Assembly: GCA_019424645.1 (NCBI GenBank)
Contig: JAHYZB010000037.1
Coordinates: 67,781 to 77,921 of the forward strand
Direction of reading: 5' to 3'
Origin: Oxalobacter formigenes
GTDB taxonomy: Bacteria; Pseudomonadota; Gammaproteobacteria; Burkholderiales; Burkholderiaceae_D
DNA length: 10,141 nucleotides
Below, in pieces: positions 1 to 7,157 of the stretch. Position 1 is the first letter of the stretch; each line of letters begins with the position of its first letter. Below the pieces are notes generated by a model. The model had not been told where the DNA came from, made no database searches, and saw only the letters and a program-made list of their open reading frames with translations. The position numbers and the translations under genes are program-made.

Positions 1-1
1 A

Positions 2-346
2 GAGCGCAAGAACATCATTCTGATTGCCGGTGGTCTGGGCAAGGAACAGGATTTCTCGCCTTTGTCTGAAGTTGTCTCAAAGTATGTGAAGGCAGTCATG
101 TTGATTGGCAAGGATGCGAAGCAGATTCATGAGGCACTGTCGGAAACGGGCGCGTTGTTTGTATATAGCGAAAGTCTGGAACATGCCGTTGAAGAAGCGG
201 CGAAAATGGCGCTGGAAAACGATACTGTCCTGCTTTCGCCTGCGTGTGCAAGTATGGACATGTTCCGCAACTATGCCCATCGTTCGGAAGTGTTTGTTAA
301 CGCGGTCAAAGAAGTCGCCTCGGCTTGCGGGGAGGTGATGCCATGA
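2..346 (+). CDS. murD: UDP-N-acetylmuramoyl-L-alanine--D-glutamate ligase, C-terminal part (5' end outside window)
   Basis: MurD is the cytoplasmic ATP-dependent ligase that adds D-glutamate to UDP-MurNAc-L-Ala. The open frame enters from the left edge with no start, so only about 114 C-terminal residues are visible. They read [15 protein letters not shown] and then [15 protein letters not shown]. The second matches the MurD C-terminal domain motif ([12 protein letters not shown]) that contributes to holding the UDP-MurNAc-Ala-Glu product. The first is the MurD 'GGDGK..DFSPL' motif, but with Leu where Asp is usual. The frame ends with TGA at 344-346, overlapping the ftsW ATG by four bases (ATGA), which suggests coupled translation. 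The family identification is secure from the motif pair and the downstream ftsW; the N-terminal and central ATP-binding domains lie outside the window. Confidence 0.95.
   Translation, partial: ERKNIILIAGGLGKEQDFSPLSEVVSKYVKAVMLIGKDAKQIHEALSETGALFVYSESLEHAVEEAAKMALENDTVLLSPACASMDMFRNYAHRSEVFVNAVKEVASACGEVMP
331..335 (+). promoter_or_regulatory. Shine-Dalgarno of ftsW
   Basis: GGAGG lies seven bases before the ATG at 343, inside the end of murD. It decides for the ATG at 343 over the in-frame TTG at 325, which lies upstream of this site. The ATG at 338 is in the murD frame, not the ftsW frame. Confidence 0.8.
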
Positions 347-1581
347 ACCTCAATCTGAATATGGGTAACGTCAAGGAGTTTTTCGGCAACCTTCTGGGCA
401 GCAGTACCAGCCGTGTGACGGCAGCCAAGAATGCCAGAATGATGAAAATCGATCTTTATCTGATCTGGGCAGTCCTGTCGTTGATGATTCTCGGACTGAT
501 CATGGTGTATTCGGCTTCCATCGCATTGCCCGATTCGCCGAAATATGCCAGTTACCAGAATGAACATTTCTTTTTCCGGCAGGCCATTTTCATTGTGATC
601 GGCCTGATTGCGGCCTTAATGGCGTTCAGGGTCAAGATCGATACCTGGCAGAAATACGCGCCGCTTTTGTTCGTCATTACCCTCTTTTTGCTGATGCTGG
701 TTCTGATTCCGGGGATCGGGAAAGGCGTTAACGGAGCAAGACGCTGGCTGTCGTTCAGGATATTCAATCTGCAGCCATCTGAATTGATGAAGCTGTTCAT
801 TGTCCTCTATGCCGCTGATTACACGGTCCGGAAACAGAATTTTATGCACAAATTGACCAAAGGCTTCCTGCCGATGGCGACAGCCCTTGGCCTGATCGGT
901 CTTTTGCTCTTGCTGGAACCCGATCTGGGTGCACTGGGCGTCGTGATTTGTATCGCGATGGGCATTCTCTTTCTGGGGGGCTTCAATGGTGTATGGTTTG
1001 GAGGGATCGCCGCGACACTGGTGGGGATATTCAGTATGGTTATCGTCATGTCGCCCTGGCGACGTGAGCGTATTTTTGCGTATCTGAACCCGTGGGATGA
1101 AGTAAATGCACTGGGTAAAGGATACCAGCTTTCCCATTCGCTGATCGCTTTCGGTCGCGGTGAGATTTTCGGTGTCGGACTGGGTGGAAGTGTCGAAAAA
1201 CTTCATTACCTGCCGGAGGCACACACGGACTTTTTGATGGCTGTCATCGGTGAGGAACTGGGTTTTGTCGGTGTGGCGGTGGTGGTTGCCCTGTTCTACT
1301 GGATTGTCAAACGGGCTTTCGAAATCGGTCGTCAGGCTATTGCGATGGATCGTATTTTTGCCGGATTGATGGCACAGGGTATCGGTATCTGGATCGGTGT
1401 TCAGACGTTCATCAATATGGGGGTGAATCTGGGACTGTTACCGACGAAAGGCCTGACTTTGCCGCTGATGAGTTATGGCGGTTCGGGGATTCTGATCAAT
1501 TGCGTCGGGCTGGCGATCCTCTTGAGGGTCGATTATGAAAACCGCAAGATCATGCGTGGAGGTGGGCATGAGCGAACGTAA
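343..1581 (+). CDS. ftsW: Septal peptidoglycan glycosyltransferase FtsW (SEDS family)
   Basis: FtsW is the SEDS-family membrane enzyme that polymerises lipid II into septal glycan together with the class B penicillin-binding protein FtsI. The product is 412 residues, normal for the family. A hydrophilic N-terminus of about 35 residues is followed by multiple membrane segments (first at about 37-60). SEDS signatures are present: GVNGARRWL (129-136 region), QPSEL (144-148), EPDLG (192-196), a loop with PEAHTDF and GEELG (291-307), and the C-terminal [19 protein letters not shown] (364-382). The aspartate of HTDF (D296) corresponds to the catalytic acidic residue proposed for FtsW. The start is set by the GGAGG ahead of the ATG at 343. 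The gene overlaps murD by 4 bases and murG by 14. Placement between murD and murG separates it from the elongation paralogue RodA. Confidence 0.97.
   Translation: MNLNLNMGNVKEFFGNLLGSSTSRVTAAKNARMMKIDLYLIWAVLSLMILGLIMVYSASIALPDSPKYASYQNEHFFFRQAIFIVIGLIAALMAFRVKIDTWQKYAPLLFVITLFLLMLVLIPGIGKGVNGARRWLSFRIFNLQPSELMKLFIVLYAADYTVRKQNFMHKLTKGFLPMATALGLIGLLLLLEPDLGALGVVICIAMGILFLGGFNGVWFGGIAATLVGIFSMVIVMSPWRRERIFAYLNPWDEVNALGKGYQLSHSLIAFGRGEIFGVGLGGSVEKLHYLPEAHTDFLMAVIGEELGFVGVAVVVALFYWIVKRAFEIGRQAIAMDRIFAGLMAQGIGIWIGVQTFINMGVNLGLLPTKGLTLPLMSYGGSGILINCVGLAILLRVDYENRKIMRGGGHERT
1558..1562 (+). promoter_or_regulatory. Shine-Dalgarno of murG
   Basis: GGAGG five bases ahead of the ATG at 1568, within the last codons of ftsW. 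It supports 1568 rather than the in-frame ATG at 1535, which lacks a comparable site and would add 11 residues before the conserved N-terminus. Confidence 0.8.
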
Positions 1582-2650
1582 GAAACTCATGATTATGGCC
1601 GCAGGAACGGGAGGACATATCTTCCCGGGGCTGGCTATCGCCGCAACCATGCAAAAGGAAGGCTGGGATGTGACCTGGCTGGGAACGCAGCACGGCATGG
1701 AAGGGAAAATCGTGCCTGCCGCAGGGATTGAAATGGAGTCGGTCGATTTCGCCGGATTGAGGGGAAAAGGTCTGGCGCATACGATTGGTGGAAGCATCAA
1801 GTTGATGACGAGTTTCATGGCATGCCGGGGAATCATGAAACGGCGCAAGCCTGATCTCGTAGTCGGAATGGGTGGATATGTCACGGTTCCGGGCGGCATG
1901 GCCGCCCGAATGCTCGGTATTCCTGTTGTGCTGGTCAATGCTGACGCCAAGCTGTTGTTGTCCAACAAGGCACTGGCGTCTTCGGCAAAACATGTTTTGT
2001 TCGGTTTGCCGGGCGAATATGGGGAGCTCGCTCACAAGGCAATATTGACCGGCAATCCGATCCGTCAGGAAATCAAGGAATTGCCCGGACCTGAAGATCG
2101 TTTTGCAAAACGTGAAGGTGTACTGAATATTATGGTTGTCGGAGGAAGTCTGGGAGCCAGGGTATTGAATGAATGTTTGCCAGCTGCACTGGCGCTCTTG
2201 CCTTTTGAGACAAGACCGAATGTGACACATCAGACAGGTCGGCAGCATGTGGCAGAAGTCAGGCAGCAATACAGAAAAGCGCAGGTTAATGCGGAGGTCC
2301 TCGATTTTATCGACGATATGGCTGCGCGTTATGCAAATGCCGATCTTGTTATCTGCAGGGCGGGGGCGATCACGGTTTCCGAATTGACGGCGGCAGGAGT
2401 CGCCAGCATTCTCGTGCCATTTATTGCATCAAGTACTTCTCACCAGCGGGATAACGCGGTTTTTATGGACAGGGAAGGGGCAGCCACACATTTGCCACAA
2501 ACCAGTCTGACGCCGGAATATCTGGCAGGACTGTTGAAAGAAATGACCCGTGAAAAATGCCTTGCGATGGCGAAAACGGCTTATTCGCTGGGCAAACGGG
2601 ATGCTAACGAAAGAATTGCTGAAGTTCTCATTAAAGCGGCAAGTAAATAA
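1568..2650 (+). CDS. murG: UDP-GlcNAc--lipid I N-acetylglucosaminyltransferase MurG
   Basis: MurG is a peripheral inner-membrane GT-B glycosyltransferase that transfers GlcNAc from UDP-GlcNAc to lipid I, giving lipid II. The product is 360 residues, the usual size. Near the N-terminus is the glycine-rich GTGGHIFPG (13-21). The segment [10 protein letters not shown] (101-110) is the second conserved N-domain loop. The C-terminal domain begins around [11 protein letters not shown] (192-202), followed by HQTG (221-224) and [11 protein letters not shown] (263-273), which build the UDP-GlcNAc pocket, and then TSHQRDNA (290-297). The HEQN motif common in other phyla (after PVVL) is replaced by VNAD (123-126). 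I believe that form is typical of Burkholderiales, but this is from memory. It overlaps ftsW by 14 bases and is followed 12 bases later by murC. Confidence 0.97.
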   Translation: MSERKKLMIMAAGTGGHIFPGLAIAATMQKEGWDVTWLGTQHGMEGKIVPAAGIEMESVDFAGLRGKGLAHTIGGSIKLMTSFMACRGIMKRRKPDLVVGMGGYVTVPGGMAARMLGIPVVLVNADAKLLLSNKALASSAKHVLFGLPGEYGELAHKAILTGNPIRQEIKELPGPEDRFAKREGVLNIMVVGGSLGARVLNECLPAALALLPFETRPNVTHQTGRQHVAEVRQQYRKAQVNAEVLDFIDDMAARYANADLVICRAGAITVSELTAAGVASILVPFIASSTSHQRDNAVFMDREGAATHLPQTSLTPEYLAGLLKEMTREKCLAMAKTAYSLGKRDANERIAEVLIKAASK

Positions 2651-2662
2651 AAGATTGAATGT

Positions 2663-4072
2663 ATGAAACATAAAGTCAAAAGAATACATTTTGTTGGAAT
2701 CGGTGGCAGCGGTATGAGTGGCATCGCCGAGGTGCTTGTCAACCTCGGTTATGAAATTACCGGCTCCGATCTGACGAGTAATTCGTCCACCAGACATCTG
2801 GCGGCGCTGGGCGCTCGCGTCATGCTGGGGCATGCTGCTGAAAATATCGAAAATGCCGATGCCGTCGTCGTTTCGACTGCGATCAGGGACGACAATCCGG
2901 AAGTATTGGCTGCGCGTAAAAAGAACATTCCTCTGGTTCCGAGAGCGGTGATGCTGGCGGAACTGATGAGACTGAAACGCGGTATTGCGATTGCCGGAAC
3001 GCATGGCAAAACCACGACGACCAGTCTGGTCGCCAGCGTGCTTGCCGAAGGTGGTTTCGATCCGACCTTCGTTATCGGTGGTCGCCTGAACAGCGCCGGT
3101 GCCAATGCCGGCCTGGGTGCCGGTGACTTCATTGTGGCTGAAGCGGACGAGTCGGATGCCTCTTTCCTGAATCTGTATCCTGTGATTGAAGTCATTACCA
3201 ATATCGACGCCGATCATATGGATACGTATGGCCACGATTTTGCACGCCTGAAGCAGGCTTTCGTCGAATTTACGCAACGCCTGCCGTTCTACGGCCGCGT
3301 CATGCTGTGTATCGACGACAAGAACGTTTGTGAAATCAAACCGTTCATTTCCAAACCGGTCACGACTTACGGTTTCCATGAAGAGGCCGATGTCCGGGCG
3401 ATCGACCCGAAAGCGGAAGGCACCATGATGACGTTCACTGCCTTGCAAAAAGATCATCCGCCGATTTCGATTCGCCTGAACCAGCCGGGCATGCATAACG
3501 TACAGAACGCCTGTGCCGTGATTGCCATTGCACGGGAACTGGGTATCGAGGACAGTGCGATTCAAAGGGCAATGGAGCAATTCACTGGTGTCAATCGCCG
3601 TTTTACACGTCTGGGAACGATACGTTTGCCACAGAAGGAAGGCGCTTCGGTTGCCGAGGTCGAGCTGGTGGACGATTACGGGCATCATCCTTCTGAAATG
3701 GCTGCAACGATAGCCGCAGCGCGTGGCGCTTATCCTGACAGACGGCTGGTTATCGTTTTCCAGCCACACCGTTACACAAGAACGCGTGATCTGTTCGAGG
3801 ATTTCGTGAAGGTTCTTTCCGGTGCTGATGTTCTACTTCTGGGTGAAGTTTATCCGGCAGGAGAACAGCCGATTGTCGCTGCCGATGGCAGGACCCTGGC
3901 AAGAACCATTCGGGTGGCAGGCAAGGTCGATCCGGTTTTTGTCGAAAATATCGCCGAAATGCCGGACGCGATATTGAATGTGATTGAAGACGATGACGTC
4001 GTGATTACAATGGGAGCGGGTTCGATCAGCAGTGTTTCAGGAAAACTCCTGGAAAAGGCTTTGGAAAACTAA
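2663..4072 (+). CDS. murC: UDP-N-acetylmuramate--L-alanine ligase MurC
   Basis: MurC is the first Mur ligase and joins L-Ala to UDP-MurNAc with ATP in the cytoplasm. The product is 469 residues, family-typical, with all three domains. The N-terminal Rossmann-like domain carries [17 protein letters not shown] (9-25). The ATP-binding P-loop is GTHGKTTTT (112-120). The central domain has [10 protein letters not shown] (160-169) and [15 protein letters not shown] (179-193). [11 protein letters not shown] (273-283) and NRRF (311-314) follow. The C-terminal domain contains the MurC-specific DDYGHHP (337-343), FQPHRYTRT (366-374) and GEVYPAGE (394-401). The start at 2663 places the GIGGSGM motif correctly, but no strong Shine-Dalgarno precedes it (upstream is an A-rich AAAGATTGAATGT). 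The stop overlaps the ddlB start by one base (TAATG). Confidence 0.98.
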   Translation: MKHKVKRIHFVGIGGSGMSGIAEVLVNLGYEITGSDLTSNSSTRHLAALGARVMLGHAAENIENADAVVVSTAIRDDNPEVLAARKKNIPLVPRAVMLAELMRLKRGIAIAGTHGKTTTTSLVASVLAEGGFDPTFVIGGRLNSAGANAGLGAGDFIVAEADESDASFLNLYPVIEVITNIDADHMDTYGHDFARLKQAFVEFTQRLPFYGRVMLCIDDKNVCEIKPFISKPVTTYGFHEEADVRAIDPKAEGTMMTFTALQKDHPPISIRLNQPGMHNVQNACAVIAIARELGIEDSAIQRAMEQFTGVNRRFTRLGTIRLPQKEGASVAEVELVDDYGHHPSEMAATIAAARGAYPDRRLVIVFQPHRYTRTRDLFEDFVKVLSGADVLLLGEVYPAGEQPIVAADGRTLARTIRVAGKVDPVFVENIAEMPDAILNVIEDDDVVITMGAGSISSVSGKLLEKALEN

Positions 4073-5037
4073 TGGATAAAAAGATGAAATCGGATGTGTT
4101 TGGGAAAGTGGGGGTTCTCTACGGCGGCAGGTCCGGAGAGCGCGAGGTCTCGCTTATGTCCGGAAAAGCGGTTTATGACGCCCTGAGAAGCAAAGGCATT
4201 GACGCACATCTGTTCGATACCGGCACGCACACGGTTGCCGAACTGGAAAAGGAAAAGTTCGACCGGGTATTCATTGCCTTGCACGGTATTTATGGGGAAG
4301 ACGGGTGTATGCAGGGTTTGCTGGAAGAATTGCAGGTGCCTTATACAGGTTCCGGTGTGATGGCATCGGCTATTGCGATGGACAAGATCATGACCAAGCG
4401 CCTGTGGCTGGCTGAAGAACTGCCGACACCCCGTTATACGGAATTGAAAGCGGACACCGATTTTGATGAAGTTGTTGCAAAACTGGGATTGCCGCTGATC
4501 GTCAAGCCTGCCTGTGAAGGGTCGACGCTGGGCTTGACCAAGGTTCGGGATGGCAGCCAGATGAAAGAAGCTTACGAGCTGGCGGCAACACATGACCAGT
4601 CGGTTCTGGCTGAGGAGTTCATTGAAGGCATGGAGCTGACATGTGCGGTGCTTGAACGTGATGGCAAGCCGGAGGCTCTGCCGATGATCCGGATTATCGC
4701 CCCGGATGCGAATTACGATTATCAAAACAAGTATTTTAGCGATGAAACGAAATATCTGTGTCCATGCGGTCTGGATACAGCGCTTGAAAAAAGCATCCAG
4801 CAATATGTCGTGCAGAGCTACCGGGCACTGGGATGCCGTGGCTGGGGGCGTGTCGACGTGATGTTGCGTTCGATGGATAACAAACCGTTCTTGCTGGAAC
4901 TGAATTCGTCGCCGGGTATGACGGGGCATTCGCTGGTGCCCATGGCGGCAAAACAGGCAGGGCTGGATTACGAAGATTTGTGTGTGACGATCCTTGCAGC
5001 AGCGACGCTGGATCATGTTAAACATAAGGGAACCTGA
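4072..5037 (+). CDS. ddlB: D-alanine--D-alanine ligase (DdlB type)
   Basis: An ATP-grasp enzyme that makes D-Ala-D-Ala for the end of the peptidoglycan stem peptide. It has 321 residues, slightly long through an MDKKMKSD leader; an ATG at 4084 is an alternative start. Visible motifs are GGRSGEREVSLMSG (18-31), LHGIYGEDG (70-78) and the ATP-binding IVKPACEGSTLG (143-154, K145 and S151). An omega-loop tyrosine sits in KYFSDETKY (220-228, Y221). The Mg ligands lie in GRVDVM (D262) and LLELNSSPGMT (E276, N278). Tyr in the omega loop is the D-Ala-D-Ala type, against the D-lactate ligases linked to vancomycin resistance. The ATG overlaps the murC stop by one base, so translational coupling is likely. 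Two in-frame stops (TGA, TAA) stand in tandem at 5035-5040. Confidence 0.97.
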   Translation: MDKKMKSDVFGKVGVLYGGRSGEREVSLMSGKAVYDALRSKGIDAHLFDTGTHTVAELEKEKFDRVFIALHGIYGEDGCMQGLLEELQVPYTGSGVMASAIAMDKIMTKRLWLAEELPTPRYTELKADTDFDEVVAKLGLPLIVKPACEGSTLGLTKVRDGSQMKEAYELAATHDQSVLAEEFIEGMELTCAVLERDGKPEALPMIRIIAPDANYDYQNKYFSDETKYLCPCGLDTALEKSIQQYVVQSYRALGCRGWGRVDVMLRSMDNKPFLLELNSSPGMTGHSLVPMAAKQAGLDYEDLCVTILAAATLDHVKHKGT

Positions 5038-5044
5038 TAAGGCT

Positions 5045-5824
5045 ATGTGGCACAACGTCCGGTTATTGAACGCCATTTCAAATACCTTCTTCGCCATTTT
5101 CATTCTGGCAGTGGGGGCGTGCGTCATCGGCTGGCTGATCCAGAAACCGGTGTATGCCTTGCAGACGGTACGTGTCCAGTCTGCTGACGGGAAAGAGCTG
5201 AAACATGTGAATGCGTTGACGGTCAGAAATATCGCATTGCCGAATGTGAAAGGCAATTTCTTTACCGTGGATTTGAATGATGTCAGGACCGCTTTTGAGA
5301 CAGTCCCGTGGGTTCGGGAAGCCAGTGTAAGAAGGGAATGGCCCGACAAGCTGATCGTGTCACTGGAAGAGTATGAACCATTGGGGGTGTGGGGAAACGC
5401 AGGGCAGCTGATTTCCACCAAAGGCGATCTCTTTACGGTGAACATGGCTGAGGCTGAGGAAGATTACGATTTGTTGAAATTTAGTGGTCCGGAAGGCAGT
5501 GAAAAAGAGGTTCTGGGCCGTTACAAGGAATTCTGCAAGCAGTTTGCAGGGATTCATCTGGTTCCGAAAGAAGTGATGTTGTCGGACCGGTATGCGTGGT
5601 CCGTCAGACTGGATAACGGCATGAAAGTCGAATTCGGTCGCGAAAAGAATCAGGGCACGATGAATCGTCTGATGAACCGTTTGCTAAAAGCGTATCCGCA
5701 AATGGCACAAAAAGCGGGTAACGGTATTGAAAGCATCGATATGCGTTATCCGAATGGAGTGGCCTTGAAAGTAAAGGGGACGCTTTCTGCTTCAAATATT
5801 AAACAGGATAGTGTGGCGCTATGA
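5045..5824 (+). CDS. ftsQ: Cell division protein FtsQ
   Basis: FtsQ is a bitopic inner-membrane divisome protein that binds FtsB/FtsL and links early and late division proteins. The product is 259 residues. It has a short cytoplasmic N-terminus (MWHNVRLLN), one membrane helix at about residues 11-32, and then a periplasmic POTRA domain at about 36-108 with the typical end VPWVREASVRREWPDKLIVSLEEYEPLGVW (87-116). A beta-rich FtsQ domain follows to about residue 245. Starts at 5015 or 4994 would overlap ddlB and lack a ribosome site. I chose 5045 because MWHN-type N-termini are usual in betaproteobacterial FtsQ as I recall them. The ribosome site is not ideal: AAGGGA lies 13 bases upstream and AAGG only two. 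ftsQ lies seven bases after ddlB and overlaps ftsA by four (ATGA). Confidence 0.95.
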   Translation: MWHNVRLLNAISNTFFAIFILAVGACVIGWLIQKPVYALQTVRVQSADGKELKHVNALTVRNIALPNVKGNFFTVDLNDVRTAFETVPWVREASVRREWPDKLIVSLEEYEPLGVWGNAGQLISTKGDLFTVNMAEAEEDYDLLKFSGPEGSEKEVLGRYKEFCKQFAGIHLVPKEVMLSDRYAWSVRLDNGMKVEFGREKNQGTMNRLMNRLLKAYPQMAQKAGNGIESIDMRYPNGVALKVKGTLSASNIKQDSVAL

Positions 5825-7053
5825 CTAAAGACCTTAAAAATTTGATTGTCGGCCTGGATATCGGCACTTCCAAAGTCGTCGCTGTCGTTGCTGAAGTCTT
5901 GCCGGACGGAAGGCACGAAGTGATTGGGCTGGGACAGCACGAATCGAAGGGCCTGAAAAAGGGAGTCGTTGTCAATATCGAGGCAACGGTTGAATCGATA
6001 CAGGCTGCGCTTGAGGAAGCTGAACTGATGGCCGACTGCAAGATACGGAATGTCTATACCGGAATCGCGGGCAGTCATATCCGCAGTTTCAATTCCCGGG
6101 GAATGGTCGCGATCAAGGACAAGGAAGTGACGGCTGCGGATGTCGCAAGGGTCATTGAAACGGCACGTGCCGTCAATATTCCGACGGACCAGCAGTTTTT
6201 GCATACCGTTTCGCAGGAATTTGTCGTCGACAATCAGGAAGACGTTCGTGAACCGATTGGCATGAGCGGTATCCGGCTTGAAGTCAAGGTTCATATCGTG
6301 ACCGGTGCGGTTTCTGCTGTCCAGAATATTGTCAAATGCGTTCGCCGTTGCGGTCTGGAAGTTTCTGATCTGGTTCTGCAGCCTTTGGCTTCCGCCGATG
6401 CTGTTTTGACGGAAGACGAAAAGGAACTGGGTGTCGTTCTGATCGATATTGGAGGAGGAACAACCGATATTGCTGTCTTTACGGAAGGTGCTATCCGGCA
6501 TACGGCTGTTATTCCGATTGCAGGCGACCAGATTACCAATGACATTGCGATGGCATTGCGTACGCCGACGCTGGAAGCGGAAGAAATCAAGTTGCGTTAC
6601 GGCATTGCGAAGCAGGTACTGGTCGATCCTGCCGAAACGATTGAAGTCCCGGGGCTTGGCGATCGTGGTCCGCGTACCCTGTCACGCCAGATGCTGGCAG
6701 CGGTGATCGAACCGCGGGTCGAGGAATTGTTTGCGCTGGCCCTGCAGGTTGTCAGGGAATCGGATTATGAAGAAGTTCTTTCGTCAGGGATTGTGCTGAC
6801 AGGGGGTACGGCGCTAATGCCGGGTATTGCCGAACTGGCTGAGGATATTTTCCTGAAGCCGGTAAGGCTGGGCATTCCGCATTACGACGGGCAGCTGGCC
6901 GATGTTGTCAGAAGCCCGAGATATTCAACGGCGCACGGTTTGCTGGGCGAGGCAAAGAAACAGTATATGAGAGGCAGTATCGTCACGAAGCAGCAGGGGT
7001 CGAGCAAGGCTGTGCTGCAACGGATGAAAGAATGGTTTATGGGGAATTTTTGA
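5821..7053 (+). CDS. ftsA: Cell division protein FtsA
   Basis: FtsA is an actin-fold ATPase that anchors FtsZ polymers to the inner membrane and recruits later divisome proteins. It is 410 residues, full length. The actin-family nucleotide motifs are in order: phosphate-1 VGLDIGTSK (10-18), phosphate-2 LIDIGGGTTDIAVF (207-220) and the adenosine motif VLTGGTALMPGI (325-336). The 1C subdomain specific to FtsA lies about residues 85-165 (SHIRSFNSRGMVAI at 85-98). The C-terminus VLQRMKEWFMGNF is the amphipathic membrane-targeting helix that follows a flexible linker. The start is ATG at 5821 with AGGA at 5805-5808. It overlaps ftsQ by four bases, implying coupled synthesis. ftsZ follows after a 104-base gap. 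Confidence 0.98.
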   Translation: MTKDLKNLIVGLDIGTSKVVAVVAEVLPDGRHEVIGLGQHESKGLKKGVVVNIEATVESIQAALEEAELMADCKIRNVYTGIAGSHIRSFNSRGMVAIKDKEVTAADVARVIETARAVNIPTDQQFLHTVSQEFVVDNQEDVREPIGMSGIRLEVKVHIVTGAVSAVQNIVKCVRRCGLEVSDLVLQPLASADAVLTEDEKELGVVLIDIGGGTTDIAVFTEGAIRHTAVIPIAGDQITNDIAMALRTPTLEAEEIKLRYGIAKQVLVDPAETIEVPGLGDRGPRTLSRQMLAAVIEPRVEELFALALQVVRESDYEEVLSSGIVLTGGTALMPGIAELAEDIFLKPVRLGIPHYDGQLADVVRSPRYSTAHGLLGEAKKQYMRGSIVTKQQGSSKAVLQRMKEWFMGNF

Positions 7054-7157
7054 TTTATCGGGATTTAAAGTTTTATTAAAAGCCGTTTTTAGTTGGAAAT
7101 TGTCGCATCGCGCGAGAATTGCCAAATAAAAACAGCATTTCTGACAGGAGTGAAATC
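7054..7157 (+). promoter_or_regulatory. ftsA-ftsZ intergenic leader, possible ftsZ promoter region
   Basis: This is the only clear break in an otherwise overlapping operon. The left half is AT-rich (around 7064-7090, including TTTTATTAAAA). An 8-bp palindrome TCGCGCGA sits at 7108-7115. TTGTCG at 7100-7105 could be a -35 element, but the sequence 16-18 bases later (CAAATA region, 7122-7129) is a poor -10, so no promoter is confidently placed. The length and base bias fit a leader that raises ftsZ expression over ftsA; that role is inference. Confidence 0.35.
7146..7151 (+). promoter_or_regulatory. Shine-Dalgarno of ftsZ
   Basis: AGGAGT about seven bases ahead of the ATG at 7158, the best-placed ribosome site in the right half of the window. 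It rules out the in-frame TTG at 7119, which would add 13 residues unlike FtsZ N-termini. A strong site fits the high FtsZ to FtsA ratio known in bacteria. Confidence 0.8.

Noticed and set aside
2429..3769. 446-codon open frame on the minus strand opposite murG/murC
   Set aside because: It is antisense to two conserved genes. Its translation is rich in Arg, His and Gln with no recognisable motif, as expected of a shadow frame.
4072..5037. Possibility of a VanA-type D-Ala-D-Lac ligase
   Set aside because: The omega-loop tyrosine (KYFSDETKY) and the dcw context are those of ordinary D-Ala-D-Ala ligases.
4069..5445. 458-codon minus-strand open frame opposite ddlB/ftsQ
   Set aside because: The plus strand codes for clear DdlB and FtsQ, and the minus-strand product has shadow-like composition and no domain I recognise.
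5746..6501. 251-codon minus-strand open frame opposite ftsQ/ftsA
   Set aside because: Shadow of FtsA, low-complexity composition, no ribosome site or motif.
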